In this document: positions 32,801 through 45,400 of the stretch, piece after piece
Numbering within the stretch: position 1 is the first letter of the stretch
Layout of the letters: each line of letters opens with the position of its first letter
DNA from: Chrysopilus asiliformis
Lineage: Eukaryota; Arthropoda; Insecta; Diptera; Rhagionidae
Reading direction: 5' to 3'
Assembly: GCA_964034945.1 (NCBI GenBank)
Contig: OZ035960.1
Span: 68,282,994-68,346,993 of the forward strand
Length of the DNA: 64,000 bases
Made by a program: the position numbers and the translations under genes
Notes under the pieces: model-generated
Databases searched by the model: none
Told to the model about the DNA's origin: nothing
The model's input: only the letters and a program-made list of their open reading frames with translations

Positions 32801-35800
32801 CTGACAGACTGACAGACTGACAGACTGACAGACTGACAGACTGACAGACTGACAGACTGACAGACTGACAGACTGACAGACTGACAGACTGACAGACTGA
32901 CAGACTGACAGACTGACAGACTGACAGACTGACAGACTGACAGACTGACAGACTGACAGACTGACAGACTGACAGACTGACAGACTGACAGACTGACAGA
33001 CTGACAGACTGACAGACTGACAGACTGACAGACTGACAGACTGACAGACTGACAGACTGACAGACTGACAGACTGACAGACTGACAGACTGACAGACTGA
33101 CAGACTGACAGACTGACAGACTGACAGACTGACAGACTGACAGACTGACAGACTGACAGACTGACAGACTGACAGACTGACAGACTGACAGACTGACAGA
33201 CTGACAGACTGACAGACTGACAGACTGACAGACTGACAGACTGACAGACTGACAGACTGACAGACTGACAGACTGACAGACTGACAGACTGACAGACTGA
33301 CAGACTGACAGACTGACAGACTGACAGACTGACAGACTGACAGACTGACAGACTGACAGACTGACAGACTGACAGACTGACAGACTGACAGACTGACAGA
33401 CTGACAGACTGACAGACTGACAGACTGACAGACTGACAGACTGACAGACTGACAGACTGACAGACTGACAGACTGACAGACTGACAGACTGACAGACTGA
33501 CAGACTGACAGACTGACAGACTGACAGACTGACAGACTGACAGACTGACAGACTGACAGACTGACAGACTGACAGACTGACAGACTGACAGACTGACAGA
33601 CTGACAGACTGACAGACTGACAGACTGACAGACTGACAGACTGACAGACTGACAGACTGACAGACTGACAGACTGACAGACTGACAGACTGACAGACTGA
33701 CAGACTGACAGACTGACAGACTGACAGACTGACAGACTGACAGACTGACAGACTGACAGACTGACAGACTGACAGACTGACAGACTGACAGACTGACAGA
33801 CTGACAGACTGACAGACTGACAGACTGACAGACTGACAGACTGACAGACTGACAGACTGACAGACTGACAGACTGACAGACTGACAGACTGACAGACTGA
33901 CAGACTGACAGACTGACAGACTGACAGACTGACAGACTGACAGACTGACAGACTGACAGACTGACAGACTGACAGACTGACAGACTGACAGACTGACAGA
34001 CTGACAGACTGACAGACTGACAGACTGACAGACTGACAGACTGACAGACTGACAGACTGACAGACTGACAGACTGACAGACTGACAGACTGACAGACTGA
34101 CAGACTGACAGACTGACAGACTGACAGACTGACAGACTGACAGACTGACAGACTGACAGACTGACAGACTGACAGACTGACAGACTGACAGACTGACAGA
34201 CTGACAGACTGACAGACTGACAGACTGACAGACTGACAGACTGACAGACTGACAGACTGACAGACTGACAGACTGACAGACTGACAGACTGACAGACTGA
34301 CAGACTGACAGACTGACAGACTGACAGACTGACAGACTGACAGACTGACAGACTGACAGACTGACAGACTGACAGACTGACAGACTGACAGACTGACAGA
34401 CTGACAGACTGACAGACTGACAGACTGACAGACTGACAGACTGACAGACTGACAGACTGACAGACTGACAGACTGACAGACTGACAGACTGACAGACTGA
34501 CAGACTGACAGACTGACAGACTGACAGACTGACAGACTGACAGACTGACAGACTGACAGACTGACAGACTGACAGACTGACAGACTGACAGACTGACAGA
34601 CTGACAGACTGACAGACTGACAGACTGACAGACTGACAGACTGACAGACTGACAGACTGACAGACTGACAGACTGACAGACTGACAGACTGACAGACTGA
34701 CAGACTGACAGACTGACAGACTGACAGACTGACAGACTGACAGACTGACAGACTGACAGACTGACAGACTGACAGACTGACAGACTGACAGACTGACAGA
34801 CTGACAGACTGACAGACTGACAGACTGACAGACTGACAGACTGACAGACTGACAGACTGACAGACTGACAGACTGACAGACTGACAGACTGACAGACTGA
34901 CAGACTGACAGACTGACAGACTGACAGACTGACAGACTGACAGACTGACAGACTGACAGACTGACAGACTGACAGACTGACAGACTGACAGACTGACAGA
35001 CTGACAGACTGACAGACTGACAGACTGACAGACTGACAGACTGACAGACTGACAGACTGACAGACTGACAGACTGACAGACTGACAGACTGACAGACTGA
35101 CAGACTGACAGACTGACAGACTGACAGACTGACAGACTGACAGACTGACAGACTGACAGACTGACAGACTGACAGACTGACAGACTGACAGACTGACAGA
35201 CTGACAGACTGACAGACTGACAGACTGACAGACTGACAGACTGACAGACTGACAGACTGACAGACTGACAGACTGACAGACTGACAGACTGACAGACTGA
35301 CAGACTGACAGACTGACAGACTGACAGACTGACAGACTGACAGACTGACAGACTGACAGACTGACAGACTGACAGACTGACAGACTGACAGACTGACAGA
35401 CTGACAGACTGACAGACTGACAGACTGACAGACTGACAGACTGACAGACTGACAGACTGACAGACTGACAGACTGACAGACTGACAGACTGACAGACTGA
35501 CAGACTGACAGACTGACAGACTGACAGACTGACAGACTGACAGACTGACAGACTGACAGACTGACAGACTGACAGACTGACAGACTGACAGACTGACAGA
35601 CTGACAGACTGACAGACTGACAGACTGACAGACTGACAGACTGACAGACTGACAGACTGACAGACTGACAGACTGACAGACTGACAGACTGACAGACTGA
35701 CAGACTGACAGACTGACAGACTGACAGACTGACAGACTGACAGACTGACAGACTGACAGACTGACAGACTGACAGACTGACAGACTGACAGACTGACAGA

Positions 35801-38800
35801 CTGACAGACTGACAGACTGACAGACTGACAGACTGACAGACTGACAGACTGACAGACTGACAGACTGACAGACTGACAGACTGACAGACTGACAGACTGA
35901 CAGACTGACAGACTGACAGACTGACAGACTGACAGACTGACAGACTGACAGACTGACAGACTGACAGACTGACAGACTGACAGACTGACAGACTGACAGA
36001 CTGACAGACTGACAGACTGACAGACTGACAGACTGACAGACTGACAGACTGACAGACTGACAGACTGACAGACTGACAGACTGACAGACTGACAGACTGA
36101 CAGACTGACAGACTGACAGACTGACAGACTGACAGACTGACAGACTGACAGACTGACAGACTGACAGACTGACAGACTGACAGACTGACAGACTGACAGA
36201 CTGACAGACTGACAGACTGACAGACTGACAGACTGACAGACTGACAGACTGACAGACTGACAGACTGACAGACTGACAGACTGACAGACTGACAGACTGA
36301 CAGACTGACAGACTGACAGACTGACAGACTGACAGACTGACAGACTGACAGACTGACAGACTGACAGACTGACAGACTGACAGACTGACAGACTGACAGA
36401 CTGACAGACTGACAGACTGACAGACTGACAGACTGACAGACTGACAGACTGACAGACTGACAGACTGACAGACTGACAGACTGACAGACTGACAGACTGA
36501 CAGACTGACAGACTGACAGACTGACAGACTGACAGACTGACAGACTGACAGACTGACAGACTGACAGACTGACAGACTGACAGACTGACAGACTGACAGA
36601 CTGACAGACTGACAGACTGACAGACTGACAGACTGACAGACTGACAGACTGACAGACTGACAGACTGACAGACTGACAGACTGACAGACTGACAGACTGA
36701 CAGACTGACAGACTGACAGACTGACAGACTGACAGACTGACAGACTGACAGACTGACAGACTGACAGACTGACAGACTGACAGACTGACAGACTGACAGA
36801 CTGACAGACTGACAGACTGACAGACTGACAGACTGACAGACTGACAGACTGACAGACTGACAGACTGACAGACTGACAGACTGACAGACTGACAGACTGA
36901 CAGACTGACAGACTGACAGACTGACAGACTGACAGACTGACAGACTGACAGACTGACAGACTGACAGACTGACAGACTGACAGACTGACAGACTGACAGA
37001 CTGACAGACTGACAGACTGACAGACTGACAGACTGACAGACTGACAGACTGACAGACTGACAGACTGACAGACTGACAGACTGACAGACTGACAGACTGA
37101 CAGACTGACAGACTGACAGACTGACAGACTGACAGACTGACAGACTGACAGACTGACAGACTGACAGACTGACAGACTGACAGACTGACAGACTGACAGA
37201 CTGACAGACTGACAGACTGACAGACTGACAGACTGACAGACTGACAGACTGACAGACTGACAGACTGACAGACTGACAGACTGACAGACTGACAGACTGA
37301 CAGACTGACAGACTGACAGACTGACAGACTGACAGACTGACAGACTGACAGACTGACAGACTGACAGACTGACAGACTGACAGACTGACAGACTGACAGA
37401 CTGACAGACTGACAGACTGACAGACTGACAGACTGACAGACTGACAGACTGACAGACTGACAGACTGACAGACTGACAGACTGACAGACTGACAGACTGA
37501 CAGACTGACAGACTGACAGACTGACAGACTGACAGACTGACAGACTGACAGACTGACAGACTGACAGACTGACAGACTGACAGACTGACAGACTGACAGA
37601 CTGACAGACTGACAGACTGACAGACTGACAGACTGACAGACTGACAGACTGACAGACTGACAGACTGACAGACTGACAGACTGACAGACTGACAGACTGA
37701 CAGACTGACAGACTGACAGACTGACAGACTGACAGACTGACAGACTGACAGACTGACAGACTGACAGACTGACAGACTGACAGACTGACAGACTGACAGA
37801 CTGACAGACTGACAGACTGACAGACTGACAGACTGACAGACTGACAGACTGACAGACTGACAGACTGACAGACTGACAGACTGACAGACTGACAGACTGA
37901 CAGACTGACAGACTGACAGACTGACAGACTGACAGACTGACAGACTGACAGACTGACAGACTGACAGACTGACAGACTGACAGACTGACAGACTGACAGA
38001 CTGACAGACTGACAGACTGACAGACTGACAGACTGACAGACTGACAGACTGACAGACTGACAGACTGACAGACTGACAGACTGACAGACTGACAGACTGA
38101 CAGACTGACAGACTGACAGACTGACAGACTGACAGACTGACAGACTGACAGACTGACAGACTGACAGACTGACAGACTGACAGACTGACAGACTGACAGA
38201 CTGACAGACTGACAGACTGACAGACTGACAGACTGACAGACTGACAGACTGACAGACTGACAGACTGACAGACTGACAGACTGACAGACTGACAGACTGA
38301 CAGACTGACAGACTGACAGACTGACAGACTGACAGACTGACAGACTGACAGACTGACAGACTGACAGACTGACAGACTGACAGACTGACAGACTGACAGA
38401 CTGACAGACTGACAGACTGACAGACTGACAGACTGACAGACTGACAGACTGACAGACTGACAGACTGACAGACTGACAGACTGACAGACTGACAGACTGA
38501 CAGACTGACAGACTGACAGACTGACAGACTGACAGACTGACAGACTGACAGACTGACAGACTGACAGACTGACAGACTGACAGACTGACAGACTGACAGA
38601 CTGACAGACTGACAGACTGACAGACTGACAGACTGACAGACTGACAGACTGACAGACTGACAGACTGACAGACTGACAGACTGACAGACTGACAGACTGA
38701 CAGACTGACAGACTGACAGACTGACAGACTGACAGACTGACAGACTGACAGACTGACAGACTGACAGACTGACAGACTGACAGACTGACAGACTGACAGA

Positions 38801-39068
38801 CTGACAGACTGACAGACTGACAGACTGACAGACTGACAGACTGACAGACTGACAGACTGACAGACTGACAGACTGACAGACTGACAGACTGACAGACTGA
38901 CAGACTGACAGACTGACAGACTGACAGACTGACAGACTGACAGACTGACAGACTGACAGACTGACAGACTGACAGACTGACAGACTGACAGACTGACAGA
39001 CTGACAGACTGACAGACTGACAGACTGACAGACTGACAGACTGACAGACTGACAGACTGACAGACTGA
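23869..39068. repeat. Giant (CAGACTGA)n octamer array, 15.2 kb
   Basis: From 23869 to 39068 (15,200 bp, exactly 1,900 unit lengths) every line I read repeats the octamer cagactga in unbroken phase; I saw no variant unit. The array begins inside repeat A, where the left copy has only a few units. The minus strand is open in all three frames because an 8-bp unit gives the same 8-residue cycle in each frame, so frames of over 5,000 codons there are artefacts of the period. The plus strand has a tga in every unit. No promoter or gene evidence. Confidence 0.98.
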
Positions 39069-39103
39069 CAAACAGACTGACAAACAGACTGACAGACAGA
39101 AAG
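39069..39103. repeat. Degenerate right edge of the octamer array
   Basis: Units become irregular (caaacagactgacaaacaga, then gacagacagaaagac) before the sequence turns unique at about 39104. Only this edge shows variant units. Confidence 0.85.
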
Positions 39104-39405
39104 ACATTTTTTAAATATGACTCCAATCGACTCAGGAGTGATTGGGAAATGTTTTTTAGGCAAAATTAAGAGGTCGAAATTTTTCATGAATACAATACTT
39201 TATTATACTCCGTAGAAGAAAGTAAAAATGGAAGTCTTCGTAGGAAAAAACATCGAGATAAAGATATCTCTCGGGTAAAGTTATCTCTTTGTCTGAGGTC
39301 GAGATATCTTTATATTTTTACCCCAGCGCCACCACTCCCTTTTTAAAGCTGTTGTTGACAGTTATAGAATAAAATTAAAATATTGAAATCGGAAAGTTAA
39401 AATGT
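39104..39405. other. Spacer with gatatc-type inverted motifs before the Harbinger gene
   Basis: Non-coding. Contains several related agatatctc/gagatatc motifs at 39255-39315. Similar gatatc/gataaagatat text occurs at 51465-51500 on the other side of the Harbinger gene, which could be remnants of its subterminal repeats. No definite terminal repeat identified. Confidence 0.4.
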
Positions 39406-39625
39406 ATGAAAAAACCTATGGATTCGTTGATGGAAGTGAATATTTTTTGTGACTCTGACAGTGATGAACCAGCAATCATTTCAAGACCCTACGTACTGCA
39501 AATAAGGGTGAATCATTTTGATACTTGGAGTGAAAGTGAATTTGTCATGAGATTTCGCTTAACAAAAGCAACATTTCAAGCACTTTTGCCTAGAATTGAA
39601 GCTGAAATCTGTATTAATCATAATA
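39406..39625 (+). pseudogene. Harbinger transposase (HARBI1-like nuclease), N-terminal part
   Basis: The frame from Met 39406 gives an acidic start, then F-D-T-W-S-E-S-E-F-V-M-R-F-R-L-T-K-A-T-F-Q (about 39514-39576) and L-L-P-R-I-E. This matches the segment before the DDE domain of HARBI1-type nucleases (E-x-E-F-x-x-R-F/Y-R-L-S/T-K). It is cut at TA 39624-39625 by the palindromic Tc1 element. Coding resumes at 50816. The frame's continuation to 39669 is Tc1 terminal repeat. Confidence 0.65.
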
Positions 39626-39882
39626 CAGTGAGTGTAAAAAGTCAGCGTACAGTGACGATTTTTGAATAAAATACTATAGCAAACACTGTATTTATTTTTC
39701 AAATTCTGGTTACAAGATTTTGTTGCTTGGACAATTCTTTACAGATCTGTAAAAAAAATAATTAAAAAAATAATAATTTATTACTTAAATTTATTATTTT
39801 AACTAAAAATATGCTTTTTTAAGAGCGCAAAAAGTCACCGTACAGCTATTAAATCAACCAATAAATATGGGCTAATTTACCG

Positions 39883-40443
39883 TTAGTATTTGGTTGGGTA
39901 TCCATTAGATCGAATTACTGCTTGAAGTTGCCTGGGCATCGATTCTACCAACTTCCGGGTCACTTCCGGGTCACTTCCGGGGTTATTTTTGCCCAATTCT
40001 TCTTGCAACACCGCCTTAAGCGTTTTCTCGCTAGTAATAGTGTGGCTGCGGATTTTCTTGTCAAGCAAGTCCCATAGATGTTCGAGGGGGTTTATATCAG
40101 GAGAATGGGCTGGCGTTTAGAAATATTTGGGAGTGTTGTAGAGCAGCCATAAGCGTGTATTGAGTGATCTATGCTTCAAATCGTTATCTTGCATAAACAC
40201 AAACGTGTCCTTAGTCCCATTTCTTCAGCGCTAGCATGTAAATTTTGTTTTTATTTGTCAATATACACATACTGGTCCATAACCTCATCAATAAAATGCA
40301 GCCTACCCACCCCCCGCCCCGATCATGCCGCCCCATACCCTGACTCCATACTTGAGGTTTTCCTTTTGAAACTCCATATTCTTTTTACGCCACAAAATTG
40401 GCCTTTCTTTCGATTGGAAAATGTTAAATTTACTCTCGCCAGT
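39883..40443 (-). pseudogene. Tc1 transposase C-terminal half, left arm copy
   Basis: The last 61 codons are clear on the minus strand (40068 to 39883): S-x-E-x-L-K-A-V-L-Q-E-E-L...L-V-E-S-M-P-R-Q-L-Q-A-V-I, the usual end of Tc1 transposase. Upstream, in shifting frames, V-W-G-G-M-S and N-P-x-E-H-L-W-like text mark the DDE domain. Stops and indels prevent function. There is no N-terminal DNA-binding half. Confidence 0.75.
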
Positions 40444-40444
40444 A

Positions 40445-41005
40445 AATATTAGTCAGTAAATAGTAAATATTACTGACGAGAGTAAATTTAACATTTTCCA
40501 ATCGAAAGAAAGGCCAATTTTGTGGCGTAAAAAGAATATGGAGTTTCAAAAGGAAAACCTCAAGTATGGAGTCAGGGTATGGGGCGGCATGAGCGGGGCG
40601 GGGGGTGGGTAGGCTGCATTTTATTGATGAGGTTATGGACCAGTATGTGTATATTGACAAATAAAAACAAAATTTAAGGACACGTTTGTGTTTATGCAAG
40701 ATAACGATTTGAAGCATAGATCACTCAATACACGCTTATGGCTGCTCTACAACACTCCCAAATATTTCTAAACGCCAGCCCATTCTCTTGATATAAACCC
40801 CCTCGAACATCTATGGGACTTGCTTGACAAGAAAATCCGCAGCCACACTATTACTAGCGAGAAAACGCTTAAGGCGGTGTTGCAAGAAGAATTGGGCAAA
40901 AATAACCCCGGAAGTGACCCGGAAGTGACCCGGAAGTTGGTAGAATCGATGCCCAGGCAACTTCAAGCAGTAATTCGATCTAATGGATACCTAACCAAAT
41001 ACTAA
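40445..41005 (+). pseudogene. Tc1 transposase C-terminal half, right arm copy
   Basis: Mirror of 39883-40443 in the opposite orientation, with the same terminal 61 codons (40820-41005; one Pro-to-Leu difference near the end) and the same V-W-G-G-M segment near 40580. It has stops in the DDE region. It lacks 24 bp present in the left arm. Confidence 0.75.
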
Positions 41006-41033
41006 CGGTAAATTAGCCCATATTTATTGGTTG

Positions 41034-41610
41034 TGTCGTGTTGTGTTTTTCCTAAACACGCCGAGTGGACATATACACTTCTCACAAAATAAAACACTGG
41101 ATAAATTTTACTCTTAGTTTATTTAAATAACACTTTAATAATATAAATTACAACTTTCGATTAACTTAATGAAATTAATAATATGAATTACAACTTTCGA
41201 TTAACAATTAATAAGTTACTAAAACTGCACGTCCGACTACTTCCGTGATCCAACCAGAACTCTCTTGTTAAACTCACTGAATCGATCATCGATCGATTAC
41301 CATTACAAAGTCCAATGTACTGGTTTGACATTAAATCTTTTAGTTATTGGGAAATAACAATTATAAATCTTTTAGTTATTGGGAAATAGCAATTATTTGG
41401 TGACCAAGCTATATCAGCTTAAGATTTGGGTCACTTCTTTTATAATTGCTTAACTTACATTAATTACAATTATTATTAATTTATTGAACTTTGAAGACAT
41501 GCAGAAGTTAGCATATTCATGTTTTCCATTATTCGTACGATGAACCCAAGTTAACCGAGGGTGCAAAGTACATAATTCTTATTTAAACATGAGAATACCT
41601 ACTCACCACA
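41034..41610 (-). repeat. Gypsy 3' LTR (577 bp)
   Basis: Ends TGTGGTGAGT...ACACGACA on the minus strand. It contains internal direct duplications (aattacaactttcgattaac twice; atcttttagttattgggaaa twice). Nearly identical to the other LTR except for a cluster of differences at about 41098-41160. Confidence 0.93.
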
Positions 41611-41624
41611 TTCCTCCCCCTTTT
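41611..41624 (-). other. Polypurine tract
   Basis: On the minus strand aaaagggggaggaa immediately precedes the LTR, the standard plus-strand primer site. Confidence 0.8.
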
Positions 41625-42260
41625 GAAAAAGAAAAATTTATTTTTCTACAAATCATCCTCCTCGGTAAAGTGTATGTTATATTTATTCTTATGTGCTATT
41701 TTAACAAAATTACTTTAAAAAGGTATGGATTTTCAAATCCTAATATGTTTATATAACAAAATCGCTTACAACATTAGTTTACTTTTATAAAATTAAGAAT
41801 ACAAAATTTTTTTTTTTTAAATTAAAATTGTTGCTTATAATTTTATTTTACAAAAAAGCGTTACAATAATTCTATTTTCATGACCTATATGGTTACTTAT
41901 ATATAGATATATATATATATATTTTTTTTTTTTTTTGAGTGAACATTCTCAAAAAAGAAATGAACTTTCGGTACTTTCTTTGCCTATGCAGCATACTCAA
42001 TCCTGCAAAATGTATAATCAATCCTGCAAAATGTGTTATTGAAAATTCGACATGTGAGGCTACTTTTCGAAAGTTCCTATTTTTCCTAGTGTCTGATTTT
42101 ATTCCTTTACCTGACTCTCGCTTACGCGAGTTTCATTCTTCTAAGCCTAATTCAATGATTTATTGGTTAACTCTTTTTAAATATCTTTTATTACCTAATA
42201 CGAATATACTATTTCTTTTTAATACTATTATTCTATATTTCCTTTTGATACTATTATTGT
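41625..42260 (-). other. 3' non-coding region of the Gypsy element
   Basis: AT-rich, about 640 bp between the pol stop and the polypurine tract, with homopolymer runs (t/a) at 41807-41820 and 41924-41937. No third gene recognised; there is no env-like membrane segment. Confidence 0.7.
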
Positions 42261-45200
42261 TTAATCGAAATATGGTTTTAAACGATTGTTGTGTACCCTT
42301 CTCTTCTTTTTCCTAATTGATAACACCGAATTTACATCGTTGGGAATATCTACTATTACATAAGGCCCTGTCCAAATTTGGCTTAATTTTCCTTTCCGCG
42401 CGGCATCTTTTAGCAGTACCTTATCCCCTACATGATATCTTATTTTCGGATTTGCTCTCTTATCATAATATTCCTTATTGGTGTTCTTGCTGGCAACCAA
42501 ACTATCCCTAGCGATCTTATAACCCTCTTGCAGTTTTCTTCTCAAATCGAATACATAATTTTCGTAATTATAAACCGGTTCGGGTTCTCGTCTCAATTCC
42601 GTCGGAATTGCAGGAGTGAATCCAAATAAAACTTCCATTGGAGTGAACCCAGTACTACGATGCACTGTAGTGTTATGTACGAACATGGCCTGACGAAGAT
42701 GCTGGTTCCATGTTCTTGGGTTCTTGTCTACAAAAGTTCTTAGATATTCCACTAAGTCTTTGTGACTCCTCTCCAAGGCTCCGTTACTTTGCGGATGATA
42801 CGCCGTTGTTTGCAATTTCTTAATTTTCAGTAATTTGCAAACCTGTTTGAATATGTCACTCAAAAAATTAGAACCCTGGTCCGTTAATAACGACTTAGGA
42901 ATTCCGTACCTGCTTATGATTTGATCAAAAAACACTCTGGCTACCGTGGTCGCTTCGATGTCACGCAGAGCATAACAATCCGTGAATCTCGTGAGATCGT
43001 CCTGGAATGTAAGGATATATTTATCTCCTTCTGGGGTTTCCTCTAGAGGACCTACGATATCTAGAGACACCTTTTCAAATGGAGTTAGCGATGTTGATGA
43101 TATCATCAGTGGTACAACATGCGCTTTGCCCTGCTTGTTTTTCTGACAAGAGTCACATCGCTTGATGTACTCCAGAACATCGTTAAACATGCCTTTCCAT
43201 TTGAATGTTCTTCTAATATTGTTAAAGGTCTTTGCTACTCCCCGATGTCCGCCTAAAGGACTGTCATGGTATGCCCTGATAACTTTTAGTATTTCCTCCC
43301 TGTCATTAAGTACTTGTACGCTTGATTTCTCTACAGTGTTATTCAGAACCGAATCTTCGGTTATAGTTTTTTCGGGCAATTTTTTATCATTCACCTCCTT
43401 TTCTTTTCGTGATTGGAGTCGTGTTGTTACAAAGCATTTCGCAAATGTTTCTGCGGAATCTTTTTTGAATTTTTCTACCAATTCCCGCGCTTGTTCAACC
43501 GTTCGGATCGAAGGGCCATCTGCGACCTTACTAGTTTTGATCGGTTGGTCTGAAACTGTCAACAATTCTTTTTCTATCTCCAAATATGGTGTTTCTTCAT
43601 CGCCTTCTTGACTATCCAATTCTTTTTCCGGTATTCTGCTTAACGCGTCCGCGCAGGTATTATATTTTCCCGGTTTGTAAACAATCGAGTAATCGTACTC
43701 CGATAATTTATGCCGAAATCTCATTAACCTAGACGTAGTGTCCTTGATTTTGCATTGGCCTTTTAGTGGCTTATGATCTGTCACTACTGTGAAAGGTCGT
43801 CCATATAAGTAACATCGAAAATTTTTTGTGGCCCAAACTATGGCCAAAAGTTCCCTTTCTATAGTAGAGTACCGTCTTTCTGTGTCACTTAATGTTCGAC
43901 TCGCGTAAGCAATAGGTCGATCTGATCCAATTTCACCTTGTGACAATACGGCCCCTAACGCTTCGTTACTTGCGTCTGTAGTCAAGACGAATGGCTTGGC
44001 AAAATCTGGGTAGGCGAGCAAGGGTGGGTTAATCAAAGCATTCTTTAAATTAACGAACGCCTTCTCGCAATCTTCAGTCCACTTAAACCGAGTATCTTTT
44101 CGTACTAACTTATTTAGTGGTTCAGCTATTCTTGAAAATTCCGGGATAAATTTCCGATAGTAATTGGCAAGCCCTAAAAATGATTGTACCCGCCGTACTG
44201 TGTTGGGCCGTGGAAAAGTGTGAACACATTTTACTTTCTCAGGATCGGGTTTGGCACCCTCACTGTTGCATTTGTGTCCTAAGTACACTATTTCCCTTTT
44301 CAGGAATTTACATTTTTCCAACTGTAATTTAAGGTTGTATTTGCGCAATCTATACAAGACCTCTCGTAATTTTCTGTTATGATCGTGTAAGTTTTTCCCA
44401 TAGACTACTATGTCATCTAAATACACGAAACACTCTATCCCTTGTAAACCGGAAAGAGCATAATTCATTAATTGCTGGAACGTAGCAGGAGCTCCGGTTA
44501 AACCGAAAGGCATCCTTTTGAACTGATAATGTCCAAACTGCGTACTGAATGCAGTTTTGGGTCTATCGGCTTCGTTCACCAGGACTTGGTGATACCCACT
44601 GGCTAAATCGAGTGTGGTGAAATATCTAGAATGCCCTAGCTGGTCTAGAATATCTTCTATTCTAGGCAAAGGATGAGCATTCCCAACGGTGATCTCGTTT
44701 AATTTACGATAATCCACCACCACTCTCCAGCGCTTGTCGCCATTTGGACCAGCTTTCTTAGGAACCACCAAAAGCGGTGAATTCCATGGACTATTACTGG
44801 GTTCAATGATATCGTCTTCTAGCATCTTGGAGACTTGCTCTTGAATTATACCCCTTTGAGTTTCGGGCAACCGATACATTTTTTGATTAATTGGGGGGTA
44901 CCCTGGTTTAGTGGTTATATAATGCGTTTGCGCATTTGAAAATGTTAATTTGTCCCCAGGCAAATGGAAAATATCATTATATTCCCTACAAATTTCCATT
45001 AATGCCTCGCGTTCTTCTCCATTGTAACCGTCGTTCAGGTTTAATTCTGTGATCAATTTATTTGTCCGGGCACTATTTTGTCCTCTTATCGTTTTAATTC
45101 TTTCAGGTTCCTGTTTAAGACTACCCTTCCTATTTCCTACATCTTCCGTATCGCTTAAAACTTCAAACTCTGATATTGGGATGGCTGATATCTCAATATT

Positions 45201-45398
45201 TTCGAAACATTCTTCCGTTTCCTTGACGTTTATTATTCCTACCTTCATTTTATTATTATGCACAACACTTATGCAATTTCCCAGGTACACTCCTGGTCTC
45301 AACTCTTTTTTCAAACATATTACCTCCCCACTTCCTCTGGAAGGTACTTCAACTATAATACGGCTTCGTGCCGGAATCCTTATCATATTAAATCCTGG
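42261..45398 (-). CDS. pol: Gypsy Pol, distal part: reverse transcriptase, RNase H, integrase
   Basis: Open frame of over 1041 aa. Reverse transcriptase (counting from Met 45386) has W-R-V-V-V-D-Y-R-K-L-N near 220-230, M-P-F-G-L near 292 and Y-L-D-D at 322-325. RNase H follows with T-T-D-A-S-N-E and D-H-K-P-L. The integrase zinc motif is H...H...C-D-S-C-Q-K (about 700-745). The DDE core includes S-L-D-I-V-G-P, L-T-D-Q-G-S-N-F and Q-S-N-G-A-L-E-R-S-H. It ends with a short chromodomain-less tail. The frame is open upstream of that Met up to the Tigger insertion and continues in phase at 46316, so the Met is not the natural start; protease lies beyond the insertion. Confidence 0.92.
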   Translation of the reverse strand, partial: PGFNMIRIPARSRIIVEVPSRGSGEVICLKKELRPGVYLGNCISVVHNNKMKVGIINVKETEECFENIEISAIPISEFEVLSDTEDVGNRKGSLKQEPERIKTIRGQNSARTNKLITELNLNDGYNGEEREALMEICREYNDIFHLPGDKLTFSNAQTHYITTKPGYPPINQKMYRLPETQRGIIQEQVSKMLEDDIIEPSNSPWNSPLLVVPKKAGPNGDKRWRVVVDYRKLNEITVGNAHPLPRIEDILDQLGHSRYFTTLDLASGYHQVLVNEADRPKTAFSTQFGHYQFKRMPFGLTGAPATFQQLMNYALSGLQGIECFVYLDDIVVYGKNLHDHNRKLREVLYRLRKYNLKLQLEKCKFLKREIVYLGHKCNSEGAKPDPEKVKCVHTFPRPNTVRRVQSFLGLANYYRKFIPEFSRIAEPLNKLVRKDTRFKWTEDCEKAFVNLKNALINPPLLAYPDFAKPFVLTTDASNEALGAVLSQGEIGSDRPIAYASRTLSDTERRYSTIERELLAIVWATKNFRCYLYGRPFTVVTDHKPLKGQCKIKDTTSRLMRFRHKLSEYDYSIVYKPGKYNTCADALSRIPEKELDSQEGDEETPYLEIEKELLTVSDQPIKTSKVADGPSIRTVEQARELVEKFKKDSAETFAKCFVTTRLQSRKEKEVNDKKLPEKTITEDSVLNNTVEKSSVQVLNDREEILKVIRAYHDSPLGGHRGVAKTFNNIRRTFKWKGMFNDVLEYIKRCDSCQKNKQGKAHVVPLMISSTSLTPFEKVSLDIVGPLEETPEGDKYILTFQDDLTRFTDCYALRDIEATTVARVFFDQIISRYGIPKSLLTDQGSNFLSDIFKQVCKLLKIKKLQTTAYHPQSNGALERSHKDLVEYLRTFVDKNPRTWNQHLRQAMFVHNTTVHRSTGFTPMEVLFGFTPAIPTELRREPEPVYNYENYVFDLRRKLQEGYKIARDSLVASKNTNKEYYDKRANPKIRYHVGDKVLLKDAARKGKLSQIWTGPYVIVDIPNDVNSVLSIRKKKRRVHNNRLKPYFD

Positions 45399-45400
45399 TA

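Noticed and set aside
23869..39068. Telomeric repeat
   Set aside because: The unit CAGACTGA/TCAGTCTG does not resemble known arthropod telomere units such as TTAGG or TCAGG; it is internal and starts inside a dispersed repeat.
23802..39187. Giant minus-strand proteins of about 5,100 residues in three frames
   Set aside because: Pure consequence of an 8-bp tandem repeat without stop codons on that strand; identical cycle in every frame and no flanking coding signal.
39640..39669. C-terminal end of the Harbinger frame
   Set aside because: These codons are Tc1 terminal repeat; the true continuation is at 50816.
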